Shown here piece after piece: positions 41,606 through 49,888 of a stretch of DNA of 64,000 bases. Numbering within the stretch: the stretch's first letter is position 1; each line of letters opens with the position of its first letter. Location of the stretch: the NCBI RefSeq assembly GCF_015711645.1, contig NZ_JABTEX010000004.1:124001-188000 (forward strand), read 5' to 3'. The notes under the pieces were generated by a model. The model searched no databases. It saw only the letters and a list, made by a program, of their open reading frames with translations, and was not told the DNA's origin. The DNA comes from Planomonospora sp. ID82291. GTDB taxonomy: Bacteria > Actinomycetota > Actinomycetes > Streptosporangiales > Streptosporangiaceae. A program made the translations under genes and the position numbers.

Positions 41606-42166
41606 TCAGCGCAGCGGCACCGTGGCGCCGTCCGTGCGGGTGTAGCCCAGCGGCGGGTCGCCGTACAGCCGGACCGCGGTCACCGACGCCTCCTCGGGGA
41701 TGTCGAACCACAGGTCCATCTCGACCCGGACGCCGGCGCCCAGCAGGAAGGCGTCCGGCTGCCGCTTGGTCGCCTGGGCGAACGCGTCGACCGGGTGGGC
41801 CGTGCCGTCGGAGGTGAGCAGCCGCTGCCGCTTGGCGTCGAAGCGGGAGTTGGTGCGCCCGGGGTTGTCGGCGACGATCCGCACCACCACGTACTGCCCC
41901 CGGGCCTGCCACTCGGCGTGGCTGGCGAAGAAGCCGCTGAGCCCCTTCTGCAGGCCGATCACCTGGAACCGGGTGTCGCCGTCCTGCACGGGGGCGGCCG
42001 TGATGCGGGTCTCGCCGGGCCTGACGGGACGGGGCGGCAGCGCGTACGCCGGCGTCGCGACGGCCCCGGAGGCCGCATCCGTCCGGGGTTCCGGCTGTCC
42101 GGTGCAGGCGGTCGCCGGCATGAGGAGGAGCACGGCGACCGCGGCACGTACGGCGATGCGGGACAT
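41606..42166 (-). CDS. lipoprotein with DUF4352-like domain
   Basis: The 186-residue product has a signal peptide with lipobox PATAC near residue 21 and an extracytoplasmic beta-sandwich-like domain. Features of DUF4352/TIG-like lipoproteins are visible: QYVVVRIVADNPGRTNSRFDAKRQRLLTSDG and a late EMDLWFDIPEEASVTAVRLYG. I start it at the ATG at 42166, 7 bases after a TAACGT box, not at the ATG at 42175. The function is unknown; such proteins often assist transport or sensing. It converges with the liv operon. Confidence 0.82.
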   Translation of the reverse strand: MSRIAVRAAVAVLLLMPATACTGQPEPRTDAASGAVATPAYALPPRPVRPGETRITAAPVQDGDTRFQVIGLQKGLSGFFASHAEWQARGQYVVVRIVADNPGRTNSRFDAKRQRLLTSDGTAHPVDAFAQATKRQPDAFLLGAGVRVEMDLWFDIPEEASVTAVRLYGDPPLGYTRTDGATVPLR

Positions 42167-42173
42167 GACGATC

Positions 42174-42179
42174 ACGTTA
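42174..42179 (-). promoter_or_regulatory. -10 box for leaderless DUF4352 transcript
   Basis: TAACGT on the minus strand is separated by 7 bases from the ATG at 42166. Confidence 0.5.
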
Positions 42180-42231
42180 GATCGGGGTATGCCGGAGTAA
42201 TACGGGTGGCTGAACTTGTTGTCCGAATCGT

Positions 42232-42245
42232 GTCACAGCGGTGAC
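42232..42245. promoter_or_regulatory. operator-like palindrome upstream of the amino-acid ABC operon
   Basis: GTCAC and GTGAC flank AGCG, about 84 bases before the transporter start codon and 54 bases before the divergent -10 box. It might be a regulator site for the transporter. Confidence 0.35.
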
Positions 42246-42328
42246 CTGCCCTGGCGTACCTGTAAGGCAGCATCACCCGAATTGAGGTATCCATGCACAA
42301 AGCGACATTGACCGAGAAGGAGGCCGTC

Positions 42329-43186
42329 GTGGGCCTGAGTTTCATTCCCCGCCGGGCGCTCGCGGTGGGTGCCGTGGTCGTCGCCGGCGCGCTGAGCCTG
42401 TCGGCCTGCGGCGGCGGCTCCACCACCACCACCGCCGGCCCCAGCGAGGGTGCCTCGTCCAGCGCTCCGGCCGCCGCCGGCGGTCCGAAGCTGGTCACCC
42501 CCGGCAAGCTGACCACCTGCACGAGCCTGCCGTACCCCCCCTTCCAGTACAAGGAGGGCGACAAGGTCGTCGGCTTCGACGTCGACATCGTCGACCTGGC
42601 CGCCAAGAAGCTCGGTGTGACGCAGGAGATCGTCGACATCAAATTCGACTCGATCAAGAGTGGCGCGGCGCTCAACGCCGGCAAGTGCGACGTGGCCGCG
42701 GCGGGCATGACCATCACCGAGGAGCGCAAGGCCAACCTCGACTTCTCCGACCCGTACTTCGACGAGGTGATCGCCTTCCTCTCGCCCAAGGGCAAGAAGG
42801 TCACCACGATCGAGGAGGTCAAGTCGGGCAATCTGCGCTTCGGCGTGCAGGCGGCGACCACGAGCCTCGACTACGCCAAGAGCAAGGGCTTCGACCCCAA
42901 GCAGTTCGACGACGCGGGCAAGCAGATCGCGGCCCTGCAGGCCGGGCAGGTCGACGTGGTCCTGCAGGACCTGCCGGTCATCAACGACTGGCTGAAGAAG
43001 CCCGAGATCGCCGAGAAGTTCGAGCTGGGCGGCGTCATCGAGACCGGCGCCCAGTACGGCGTGGCGGCCAAGAAGGGCAGCGCCGACCTGGTGAAGGCCC
43101 TCAACGACGCCATCGCCGCGGCCAAGTCGGACGGCAGCTACGACACCATCTACGAGAAGTGGTTCGGCAAGAAGCCGGGCGCCTGA
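42329..43186 (+). CDS. polar amino acid ABC transporter, substrate-binding lipoprotein
   Basis: This 285-residue lipoprotein has a signal ending in LSLSAC and a Gly/Ser/Thr linker. It has the type II binding-protein fold of the glutamine/glutamate family (PPFQYKEGDKVVGFDVDIVDLAAKKLG, then DVAAAGMTITEERKANLDFSDPY). The ligand-contacting segment resembles glutamate/aspartate- or glutamine-binding proteins, but specificity cannot be read. I start it at the GTG at 42329, which has GAAGGAGG 5 bases upstream; the ATG at 42293 has only weak TGAGG. It is followed 4 bases later by its permease gene. Confidence 0.92.
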   Translation: MGLSFIPRRALAVGAVVVAGALSLSACGGGSTTTTAGPSEGASSSAPAAAGGPKLVTPGKLTTCTSLPYPPFQYKEGDKVVGFDVDIVDLAAKKLGVTQEIVDIKFDSIKSGAALNAGKCDVAAAGMTITEERKANLDFSDPYFDEVIAFLSPKGKKVTTIEEVKSGNLRFGVQAATTSLDYAKSKGFDPKQFDDAGKQIAALQAGQVDVVLQDLPVINDWLKKPEIAEKFELGGVIETGAQYGVAAKKGSADLVKALNDAIAAAKSDGSYDTIYEKWFGKKPGA

Positions 43187-43190
43187 TTCC

Positions 43191-44042
43191 ATGTCGGAAC
43201 AGTCCACGATGACCGGACCCCCCGCCCCCTCCGGATCCTCCGCAGGGGCGGGGCTCAGTCCTCGTCAGCGCCGCAACATCAGCCGCGGCGTCCAGTACGC
43301 CGTCTTCGTCGTCCTCGCCGCCCTGGTGGTGAGCCTGGCCGACTGGGCGGCGATCCGCGAGCACTTCCTCGACATGAAGGTGGCGGAGAACCTCTTCCCG
43401 GAGATCTTCACCATCGCGCTGAAGAACACGGTGATCTACACGGTCTCCGGGTACGTCCTGGGCTTCTTCCTGGGGCTGGTGGTCGCGCTCATGCGGCTGT
43501 CCTCCGCGGCCCCCAACCGGTGGATCGCGCTCGTCTACATCGAGGTCTTCCGCGGTCTCCCGGCGGTGCTGGTCTTCATCCTGCTCGGGCTGGCCGTCCC
43601 GACCGCGTTCCCGGGGATCCGGTTCCCCTTCGACGAGTACGGCGTCGTCGCGATCGCGCTCGGCCTGGTCTCGGCGGCCTACATGGCCGAGACGATCCGG
43701 GCGGGCCTGCAGGCGGTGCCGCGGGGCCAGATGGAGGCGGCGCGCTCGCTGGGCATGTCGTACTCCAGGGCCATGATCACGGTGGTGATCCCGCAGGCGC
43801 TGCGCATCGTGATCCCGCCGCTGACCAACGAGCTGATCCTGCTGTTCAAGGACTCCTCGCTGGTGTTCGCGATCGGCGTCACCTCGGCGACGAGCGAGCT
43901 GACCAAGTTCGGACAGGACATCGCCACCGAGTACGCCGACAGCACGCCGCTGCTGCTGGCCGGTGCGACCTACCTGCTCATCACGATCCCGCTGAGCATC
44001 GTGGTACGGCGGCTCGAAGCACGCCAGGCGAAGGCGCGGTGA
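43191..44042 (+). CDS. polar amino acid ABC transporter permease
   Basis: The 283-residue protein has the His/Glu/Gln permease topology with about five helices after a 30-residue cytosolic head. It contains [44 protein letters not shown] and the coupling loop [29 protein letters not shown] (about residues 183-211). A single permease in the operon implies a homodimer. It lies 4 bases after the binding-protein gene and overlaps the ATPase gene if that starts at the GTG. Confidence 0.93.
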   Translation: MSEQSTMTGPPAPSGSSAGAGLSPRQRRNISRGVQYAVFVVLAALVVSLADWAAIREHFLDMKVAENLFPEIFTIALKNTVIYTVSGYVLGFFLGLVVALMRLSSAAPNRWIALVYIEVFRGLPAVLVFILLGLAVPTAFPGIRFPFDEYGVVAIALGLVSAAYMAETIRAGLQAVPRGQMEAARSLGMSYSRAMITVVIPQALRIVIPPLTNELILLFKDSSLVFAIGVTSATSELTKFGQDIATEYADSTPLLLAGATYLLITIPLSIVVRRLEARQAKAR

Positions 44043-44800
44043 GGAAGATGGCACACGCAGTAGAGATCAGGGACCTGCACAAGTCGTTCGGTGCGCTCCA
44101 GGTCCTCAAGGGCATCGACTTCACCGTCGACCCCGGCCAGGTGGTCTGCGTCATCGGCCCGTCGGGTTCCGGCAAGTCCACGTTGCTACGGTGCGTGAAC
44201 CTGCTGGAGGAGCCCACCTCGGGCCAGGTGGTCGTGGACGGGGTCGAACTGACCCACCGCGACGTCGACATCGACGCCGCCCGGCGCCGGGTCGGCATGG
44301 TCTTCCAACAGTTCAACCTCTTCCCGCACATGACCGCGCTGGAGAACGTCATGATCGCCCAGCGCCGCGTGCTCAAGCGCGGCAGGGCGGAGGCGGAACG
44401 CGTCGCCATGGAGAACCTGGAGAAGGTGGGCGTCGCCGCCAAGCGCGACGCCTACCCGGCGCAGCTCTCCGGCGGCCAGCAGCAGCGGGTGGCGATCGCC
44501 CGGGCGCTGGCGATGAGCCCGGCGCTGATGCTCTTCGACGAGCCCACCTCGGCGCTCGACCCGGAGCTGGTCGGCGACGTGCTCACGGTCATGCGCAAGC
44601 TGGCCGAGGAGGGCATGACCATGCTGGTGGTCACCCACGAGATGGCGTTCGCCCGCGACGTGGCCGACCGGGTGGTCTTCATGGACGGCGGCGTCATCGT
44701 CGAGGACGGCCCGGCCGAGCAGGTCATCGGCGCGCCGCAGCACGAGCGCACCAGGTCCTTCCTGCGCCGCGTGCTGGACCCGACGCACACCGACGTCTGA
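44039..44800 (+). CDS. polar amino acid ABC transporter ATPase (GlnQ-like)
   Basis: The protein is about 253 residues long and has Walker [10 protein letters not shown] (about residues 41-49), the family's [18 protein letters not shown] (about 92-109), the signature [16 protein letters not shown] and Walker [15 protein letters not shown], with the switch His in [13 protein letters not shown] at 44039 overlaps the permease stop in GTGA; the ATG at 44048 is an alternative start but its GAGGA site is too close. It completes the operon, which ends at a strong hairpin. Confidence 0.93.
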   Translation: MRKMAHAVEIRDLHKSFGALQVLKGIDFTVDPGQVVCVIGPSGSGKSTLLRCVNLLEEPTSGQVVVDGVELTHRDVDIDAARRRVGMVFQQFNLFPHMTALENVMIAQRRVLKRGRAEAERVAMENLEKVGVAAKRDAYPAQLSGGQQQRVAIARALAMSPALMLFDEPTSALDPELVGDVLTVMRKLAEEGMTMLVVTHEMAFARDVADRVVFMDGGVIVEDGPAEQVIGAPQHERTRSFLRRVLDPTHTDV

Positions 44801-44820
44801 GCCTTCGGCGGGTTCCGTGG

Positions 44821-44857
44821 CCGGTGGCCCGCCCCTCTCCCGGGGGCGGGCCACCGG
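44821..44857 (+). terminator. terminator of the amino-acid ABC operon
   Basis: CCGGTGGCCCGCCCC pairs with GGGGCGGGCCACCGG, 15 pairs around a 7-base loop, 20 bases after the stop codon. Confidence 0.8.
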
Positions 44858-45034
44858 CGTGTCCGGCACGGCGCGGGCACGCCGTACGGCGCGAGCCCGC
44901 GGGGAGGCCTTTGGCGCCGTGTGGAGCTTCCCCGACTCCGCACGTTTTCTACTCGGCCTCCCCGCGGGCGTCGACGTCACCCGCCCTCTGAGACGGCCGG
45001 CCCGGCCGCCTGTCCGCTTCGGACCCGAACACGC

Positions 45035-45040
45035 TAGCGT
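45035..45040 (+). promoter_or_regulatory. orphan -10 box
   Basis: TAGCGT is 7 bases before an ATG that opens only a 27-codon frame; no larger plus-strand gene follows until polA. Confidence 0.35.
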
Positions 45041-45047
45041 CCCGTCC

Positions 45048-45131
45048 ATGATCCAGGAGGACGGACAAGGGAATTCCCCAGGCCGCCCCCACGCCACGGG
45101 ACGGCATGCCCACCGGTGGACCGCCCCGTGA
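45048..45131 (+). CDS. possible leaderless small ORF, 27 residues
   Basis: ATG at 45048 follows a TAGCGT box at leaderless spacing and opens a hydrophilic 27-residue frame (MIQEDGQGNSPGRPHATGRH and on). Its TGA forms the loop of the hairpin at 45121-45139. The peptide has no membrane segment. The evidence for translation is the promoter spacing only. Confidence 0.3.
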   Translation: MIQEDGQGNSPGRPHATGRHAHRWTAP

Positions 45132-45139
45132 CGGGGCGG
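45121..45139. terminator. hairpin between the small ORF and the thioesterase gene
   Basis: CCGCCCCG and CGGGGCGG form a perfect 8-base stem with loop TGA. It can end both the small plus-strand transcript and the thioesterase transcript. Confidence 0.6.
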
Positions 45140-45173
45140 CGGTCATCCCCGGCCTGATCTCCGGACGGCGTCT

Positions 45174-45596
45174 TCAGGAGGCGTCGCGGAGCATGCAGGT
45201 GAGCCGGGAGGTGCACACGCGCCGGCCCTGCTCGTCGGTGATCGCGATGTCGTAGGTGGCGACCGTCCGGCCGCCGTGCAGGCGGGTGGCCACGCCGGTG
45301 ACCAGGCCGGAGGTGGCCGAGCGGTGGTGGGTGGCGCTGATCTCGATGCCGACGGCGATGCGGCCGGGGCCGGCGTGCAGGGCCGAGCCGACGGAGCCGA
45401 TGGTCTCGGCCAGGACGCAGGACGCGCCGCCGTGCAGCAGGCCGTACGGCTGGGTGTTGCCCTCGACGGGCATGGTGGCGACGACGCGCTCGGCGCTCGC
45501 CTCCAGGATCTCGATGCCCATCCGCTCGACCAGGGTGGTGGCGTGCGCGGCGCCCGGCAGGTCCCGGAGGGGTGCCGTCTCGTCGGGATCGGTCAT
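45174..45596 (-). CDS. hotdog-fold thioesterase (PaaI-like)
   Basis: The 140-residue protein has the fold and motifs of small acyl-CoA thioesterases: GLLHGGASCVLAETIGSVGS (about residues 53-72), with the catalytic Glu or Asp expected in this helix, and AVGIEISATHHRSATSG (about 81-97). It probably hydrolyses an aryl- or acyl-CoA. The ATG at 45596 has AGGAGT about 12 bases upstream. It is divergent from polA; the 66-base gap carries the polA promoter. Confidence 0.88.
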   Translation of the reverse strand: MTDPDETAPLRDLPGAAHATTLVERMGIEILEASAERVVATMPVEGNTQPYGLLHGGASCVLAETIGSVGSALHAGPGRIAVGIEISATHHRSATSGLVTGVATRLHGGRTVATYDIAITDEQGRRVCTSRLTCMLRDAS

Positions 45597-45650
45597 GGTC
45601 AAGGGTGACTCCTGTCGTGCGGGGCCGGGTTTTCTGTCGCACCAGGAGAC

Positions 45651-45656
45651 TAGGCT
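45651..45656 (+). promoter_or_regulatory. -10 box for leaderless polA transcript
   Basis: TAGGCT is followed by 6 bases and the GTG at 45663. Confidence 0.5.
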
Positions 45657-45662
45657 TCTGCC

Positions 45663-48389
45663 GTGCCGAAGAGTGAAGCGACCCCTACTCGTCCGTGTCT
45701 CCTGCTGCTGGATGGGCATTCTCTGGCCTATCGGGCGTTCTACGCGCTGCCGGAGGAGAACTTCTCCACCTCCACGGGGCAGAAGACCAACGCCATCTAC
45801 GGGTTCACGTCGATGCTGGTCAACGTGCTCCGCGACGAGCGGCCGTCCCATGTGGCGGTCTGCTTCGACCGCTCGGAGCCGACCTTCCGGCACGAGGAGT
45901 ACGCCGGCTACAAGGCCACCCGCAGCGCCAGCCCGGACAGCTTCCGCAGCCAGATGAGCCTGATCCACGAGATGCTCGACACGCTGCGCGTCCCGCACCT
46001 GTCGCTGGCCGGCTACGAGGCCGACGACCTGATCGCCACCCTCGCCACCCGGGCCGCCGCGCAGGACATGGACGTGCTGGTGGTCACCGGCGACCGCGAC
46101 GCGCTGCAGCTCGTCGACGAGCGGATCACGGTGCTGATGACCCGGGTCGGGATCAGCAACATGACGCGCTTCACCCCCGAGGCCGTGCTGGAGAAGTACG
46201 ACCTCACCCCGGCCCAGTACCCCGACTTCGCCGCCATCCGCGGCGACGTCAGCGACAACCTGCTGAACATCCCGGGCGTGGGGGAGAAGACCGCGGCCAA
46301 GTGGATCAGGGAGTTCGGCTCGCTGGAGGCACTGGTCGACCGGGTCGACGAGGTCAAGGGCAAGGTCGGCGACAAGCTCCGCGACCACCTCGACCAGGTG
46401 CTGATGAACCGCCGCCTGACCCAGCTCGTGCGCGACGTGCCGCTGGAGCAGGAGGTCGCCGGGCTGAAGGTCGGCGAGCTGGACCGTGCCGAGGTCGACA
46501 AGATCCTCGACACCCTGGAGTTCCGGGGCGAGATCCGCGAACGGCTCTTCAAGACCCTCGGCTCGGCCGAGCCCGGCAGCGCGGCGGGCGCCGGGGACGG
46601 CTTCGAGGTCGACGTCGTCGCGCTCGGCCCCGGTGAGGTGGCCGGATGGCTGGAGGCGCTGCCCGCAGGGCGGGCCGGCCTGGCCTTCACGGGGGCGCAC
46701 GGCAGGGGCACCGGCCGGATCGACGCCCTGGCGATCGCCGCGCCGGCCGGGGGGGACGGCGACGCGGCCGGCGCCCGGGCGGCGTTCGTCGACCCCTCCG
46801 GGCTGACCGAGGCCGACGAGGCGGCGCTGCGCGCCTGGCTGGCCGACGAGGCCGGGCCCAAGGCGGTGCACGACGCCAAGGGGCTCATCCTGGCGCTCTG
46901 GGCGCAGGGCCTGGAGCTGCGCGGCCTGTCCTGCGACACGGCGCTGGCCGCCTACCTGGCGGCCCCGGGGCAGCGTTCGTTCGTCCTGGAGGACCTGGTC
47001 CGGGTCTATCTCGGCCGCGAGCTGAAGGGCGAGGCCCCTGCGGACGGGCAGACCTCCCTGTTCGACGACCAGGAGGCCGACGCGGTCCGCGACCTCGGGC
47101 TGAGGGCCGTGGCCGTGCGCGACCTGGCGGGCGCGCTGGAGGCGTTCCTGGAGCCGCGGGCGGCCACCAGCCTGCTGCGGGACGTGGAGCTGCCGCTGGT
47201 GACGGTCCTGGCCGAGATGGAGCGGACGGGCATCGCCGCCGACCGCGACCACTTCGGCGCCCTGGAGGAGGAGTTCCGGGCGGCGGTGAAGCAGGCCGTC
47301 GAGGAGGCGCACGCCTCGGTGGGCGAGCAGTTCAACCTGGGCTCGCCCAAGCAGCTCCAGGAGATCCTCTTCGTCAGGCTGGGACTGCCCAAGACCAAGA
47401 AGATCAAGACCGGCTACAGCACCGACGCCGACCAACTGGCCTGGCTGGCCGCGCAGACCGAGCACGAGCTGCCGACGATCATGCTGCGCCACCGCGACCA
47501 GGAGAAGCTCCGGGTCACGGTCGAGGGTCTGATCAAGGAGATCTCCGACGACGGCCGGATCCACACGACGTTCGAGCAGACGGTGGCGGCCACCGGGCGG
47601 CTCAGCTCCAAGCAGCCCAACCTGCAGAACATCCCGATCCGCACCGCCGAGGGCCGCCGCATCCGGCAGGGCTTCACGGTCGGATCCGGCTACGAGACGC
47701 TGCTGACCGCCGACTACAGCCAGATCGAGCTGCGCATCATGGCGCACCTGTCCGGTGACGAGGCGCTGATCGCCGCGTTCGAGTCCGGGCACGACTTCCA
47801 CCAGGCGACCGCGGCGCGGGTCTTCGGCACCGAACCGGAGAAGGTCACCGGCGAGATGCGCGCCAAGATCAAGGCGATGAACTACGGGCTGGCCTACGGC
47901 CTGTCCGACTTCGGGCTCTCGGCGCAGCTCGGCATCCCGGTGCCCGAGGCCCGCGGCCTCAAGGAGGAGTACTTCGAGGAGTTCGGCGGCGTCCGCGACT
48001 TCCTCAACGCGATCGTCGCCCGCGCCCGGCAGGACGGTTACACCGAGACCATCCTCGGCCGCCGCCGCTACCTGCCCGACCTCAACAGCGACAACCGGCA
48101 GCGCCGTGACATGGCCGAGCGGATGGCGCTCAACGCGCCGATCCAGGGCTCGGCGGCCGACATCATCAAGATCGCGATGCTGCGGGTGGGCGCCGCGCTG
48201 CGCGAGGCGGGCCTGGGCTCGCGGATGCTGCTGCAGGTCCACGACGAACTCGTGTTCGAGGTGGCGCCGGGTGAGCTGGAGACCCTGCGCGAGCTGGTCC
48301 GGACCCGGATGAACGCCGCCTACGAGCTGCGCGTCCCCCTGGAGGTGTCGGTGGGCGTCGGGCGCACGTGGCAGGACGCCGGCCACTGA
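45663..48389 (+). CDS. polA: DNA polymerase I
   Basis: PolA removes RNA primers and fills gaps in replication and repair. The 908-residue protein has a 5' nuclease domain (about residues 1-300; LLLDGHSLAYRAFYALP, CFDRSEPTFRHEEYAGYKATR, DRDALQLVD). A degenerate 3'-5' exonuclease domain follows (about 310-500), where the usual DxE is lost (GLAFTGAHGRG). The polymerase domain has motif A DYSQIELRIMAHLS (about 681-694), motif B RAKIKAMNYGLAYGLS and motif C QVHDELVFE. It therefore lacks proofreading, as in other actinobacterial Pol I. It starts at a leaderless GTG. Confidence 0.97.
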   Translation: MPKSEATPTRPCLLLLDGHSLAYRAFYALPEENFSTSTGQKTNAIYGFTSMLVNVLRDERPSHVAVCFDRSEPTFRHEEYAGYKATRSASPDSFRSQMSLIHEMLDTLRVPHLSLAGYEADDLIATLATRAAAQDMDVLVVTGDRDALQLVDERITVLMTRVGISNMTRFTPEAVLEKYDLTPAQYPDFAAIRGDVSDNLLNIPGVGEKTAAKWIREFGSLEALVDRVDEVKGKVGDKLRDHLDQVLMNRRLTQLVRDVPLEQEVAGLKVGELDRAEVDKILDTLEFRGEIRERLFKTLGSAEPGSAAGAGDGFEVDVVALGPGEVAGWLEALPAGRAGLAFTGAHGRGTGRIDALAIAAPAGGDGDAAGARAAFVDPSGLTEADEAALRAWLADEAGPKAVHDAKGLILALWAQGLELRGLSCDTALAAYLAAPGQRSFVLEDLVRVYLGRELKGEAPADGQTSLFDDQEADAVRDLGLRAVAVRDLAGALEAFLEPRAATSLLRDVELPLVTVLAEMERTGIAADRDHFGALEEEFRAAVKQAVEEAHASVGEQFNLGSPKQLQEILFVRLGLPKTKKIKTGYSTDADQLAWLAAQTEHELPTIMLRHRDQEKLRVTVEGLIKEISDDGRIHTTFEQTVAATGRLSSKQPNLQNIPIRTAEGRRIRQGFTVGSGYETLLTADYSQIELRIMAHLSGDEALIAAFESGHDFHQATAARVFGTEPEKVTGEMRAKIKAMNYGLAYGLSDFGLSAQLGIPVPEARGLKEEYFEEFGGVRDFLNAIVARARQDGYTETILGRRRYLPDLNSDNRQRRDMAERMALNAPIQGSAADIIKIAMLRVGAALREAGLGSRMLLQVHDELVFEVAPGELETLRELVRTRMNAAYELRVPLEVSVGVGRTWQDAGH

Positions 48390-48397
48390 CCGGCGAG

Positions 48398-48413
48398 CCG
48401 CCGACCGGCGGCC
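48398..48413 (+). terminator. possible terminator of polA
   Basis: GCCGCC and GGCGGC pair around GACC, 9 bases after the stop codon, within a longer GC-rich region. Confidence 0.5.
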
Positions 48414-48526
48414 GGCCGTCGCGGGGCGCGGTGCGGGTGAGGGGTGCCGCTGGATGTGTCTGGGCTTGTCCCGGTCTGTTCTAGGGTGGGACGGCAGGCC
48501 GACACCTCGACGGGCACGGGAGTTTT

Positions 48527-49654
48527 GTGCGCAGTCCAACCCCCCCTCTCACGCGGTTCATCATGCTGGCCAACGTCGTGGTCGTGGTCATCGCCACCGG
48601 GGTCCTGTTCCTGCTGCCCGACTCATCCGAGAGCGCCGGCCCGTCCGCCGCGGTCCCCGCGCCGGGGCGGCGGGCGCAGAGCGCGTCCCCGGCGCCGACA
48701 CCCTCCCCGACGCCGGACCTGCCCTCGGCCGACCTGCCCCAGGCGGTCACCGCGACCCCGGAGTTCGCCCGGCAGGTGAAGGCCAACGAGGCGGGGATGG
48801 TCCCCGTGATCATGTACCACCGGATCGTGAAGAAGCGGCGGGCCTCCATCGACCGCACCCCCGACCAGGTGCGCAAGGAGATGGAGCGGCTGGCCAGGCA
48901 GGGGTACGTGCCGGTCACCGCCCGGGAGTTCGCCGCCGGGCGGATGGACGTCCCCGCGGGCCGACACCCGGTCGTGCTCACCTTCGACGACGGCCACCCC
49001 AGCCACTTCGCGCTGGACGACGCGGGCCTGCCGGAGAAGGACACCGCGGTCGGCATCATCTACCAGGTGGCGAAGAAGTACCCGGGCTTCCGGCCGGTCG
49101 CCACCTTCTGGGTCAACCGGCAGCCGTTCGGGCTGCAGAGCCGGGCCGACCAGGCGCGCGCCGTGCAGTGGCTGTCCTCGCGCGGCTTCGAGGTGGCCAA
49201 CCACACCTGGAGCCACCCGTACCTGCCGGGCCTGTCGAAGCAGGGCATCGCCGTGCAGCTCGCCCGTGTCGAGCGGATGCTGAAGGCGCTCGGCGCCGGC
49301 CCGTCGGAGACGATGGCGCTGCCGTTCGGGGCGATGCCGCGCAAGCGCTCCACCGTGCAGAAGGGGTCCTGGGACGGGACGGGGTTCGCCTTCAGGGCCG
49401 TCTTCCTGGCCGGCGCCCAGCCGTCGGTGTCGCCCTTCGTCAAGGACTACGACCGGCGGGCCGTCCAGCGGATCCAGAGCAACGGCAAGAAGGGCGAGTG
49501 CCGTAAGTGGTGCTCCCAGTACTGGCTGGAATGGCTGGAGAAGCACCCCGGCGAGCGCTACACGGCCGACGGTGATCCCGAGAGGATCTCCATCCCCCGG
49601 AAACTTCGGGGTAATATCACCTCCAAGCGGAGAGGGCAGGTCAACGCCTATTAG
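48527..49654 (+). CDS. membrane-anchored polysaccharide deacetylase (CE4)
   Basis: The 375-residue protein has an N-terminal anchor (FIMLANVVVVVIATGVLFLL), a Pro/Ser-rich linker of about 45 residues and a CE4 NodB-like domain. The catalytic motif TFDDGH (about residues 149-154) and the metal-binding HxxxH in NHTWSH (about 226-231) are present. CE4 enzymes remove acetyl groups from peptidoglycan or chitin-type polymers outside the cell. A TAGGGT -10 box at 48482-48487 and GGGAG before the GTG are visible. A basic tail with two Cys (GECRKWCSQ) is extra. The substrate is not known. Confidence 0.9.
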   Translation: MRSPTPPLTRFIMLANVVVVVIATGVLFLLPDSSESAGPSAAVPAPGRRAQSASPAPTPSPTPDLPSADLPQAVTATPEFARQVKANEAGMVPVIMYHRIVKKRRASIDRTPDQVRKEMERLARQGYVPVTAREFAAGRMDVPAGRHPVVLTFDDGHPSHFALDDAGLPEKDTAVGIIYQVAKKYPGFRPVATFWVNRQPFGLQSRADQARAVQWLSSRGFEVANHTWSHPYLPGLSKQGIAVQLARVERMLKALGAGPSETMALPFGAMPRKRSTVQKGSWDGTGFAFRAVFLAGAQPSVSPFVKDYDRRAVQRIQSNGKKGECRKWCSQYWLEWLEKHPGERYTADGDPERISIPRKLRGNITSKRRGQVNAY

Positions 49655-49658
49655 GCGT
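49644..49658 (+). terminator. perfect palindrome over the deacetylase stop codon
   Basis: ACGCCTA T TAGGCGT is a perfect 15-base palindrome containing the TAG stop at 49652-49654. It may act as a small terminator or protein site. Confidence 0.35.
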
Positions 49659-49709
49659 CCCCGCCGCCGTTGCGGCATGTGGGCCCCTCCGGGACGAGGT
49701 CTTTCCGGA

Positions 49710-49738
49710 TTGACCAGGCCGCTCTGGTCTCATATGCT
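49710..49738 (+). promoter_or_regulatory. sigma-70-type promoter of rpsA
   Basis: TTGACC at 49710-49715 and TATGCT at 49733-49738 are separated by 17 bases, the best housekeeping promoter in the window. The start near 49745 would leave a leader of about 145 bases before rpsA. Confidence 0.75.
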
Positions 49739-49750
49739 GATCGCTGCGCT

Positions 49751-49788
49751 GTGGGCTCGCGCGTGTCTCGGACGGAGTGGGCTCGCGC
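49751..49788 (+). repeat. 12-base direct repeat in the rpsA leader
   Basis: GTGGGCTCGCGC occurs at 49751-49762 and again at 49777-49788, inside the predicted 5' untranslated leader. It may be part of a regulatory RNA structure, but no fold was computed. Confidence 0.6.
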
Positions 49789-49888
49789 TCGATCACGTCG
49801 ATGCGAACTCCTGTCTCGGCTGAACGATAAGAAGCCTGCCGCGCGTTCGCCACATCGACATCTGTCCGCGTTCGGAGCAATTCCACAC

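Noticed and set aside
45174-48539. 1121-residue minus-strand frame over polA
   Set aside because: Only its last 140 residues (the thioesterase) make sense; the rest is the complement of polA with no ribosome-binding site or family.
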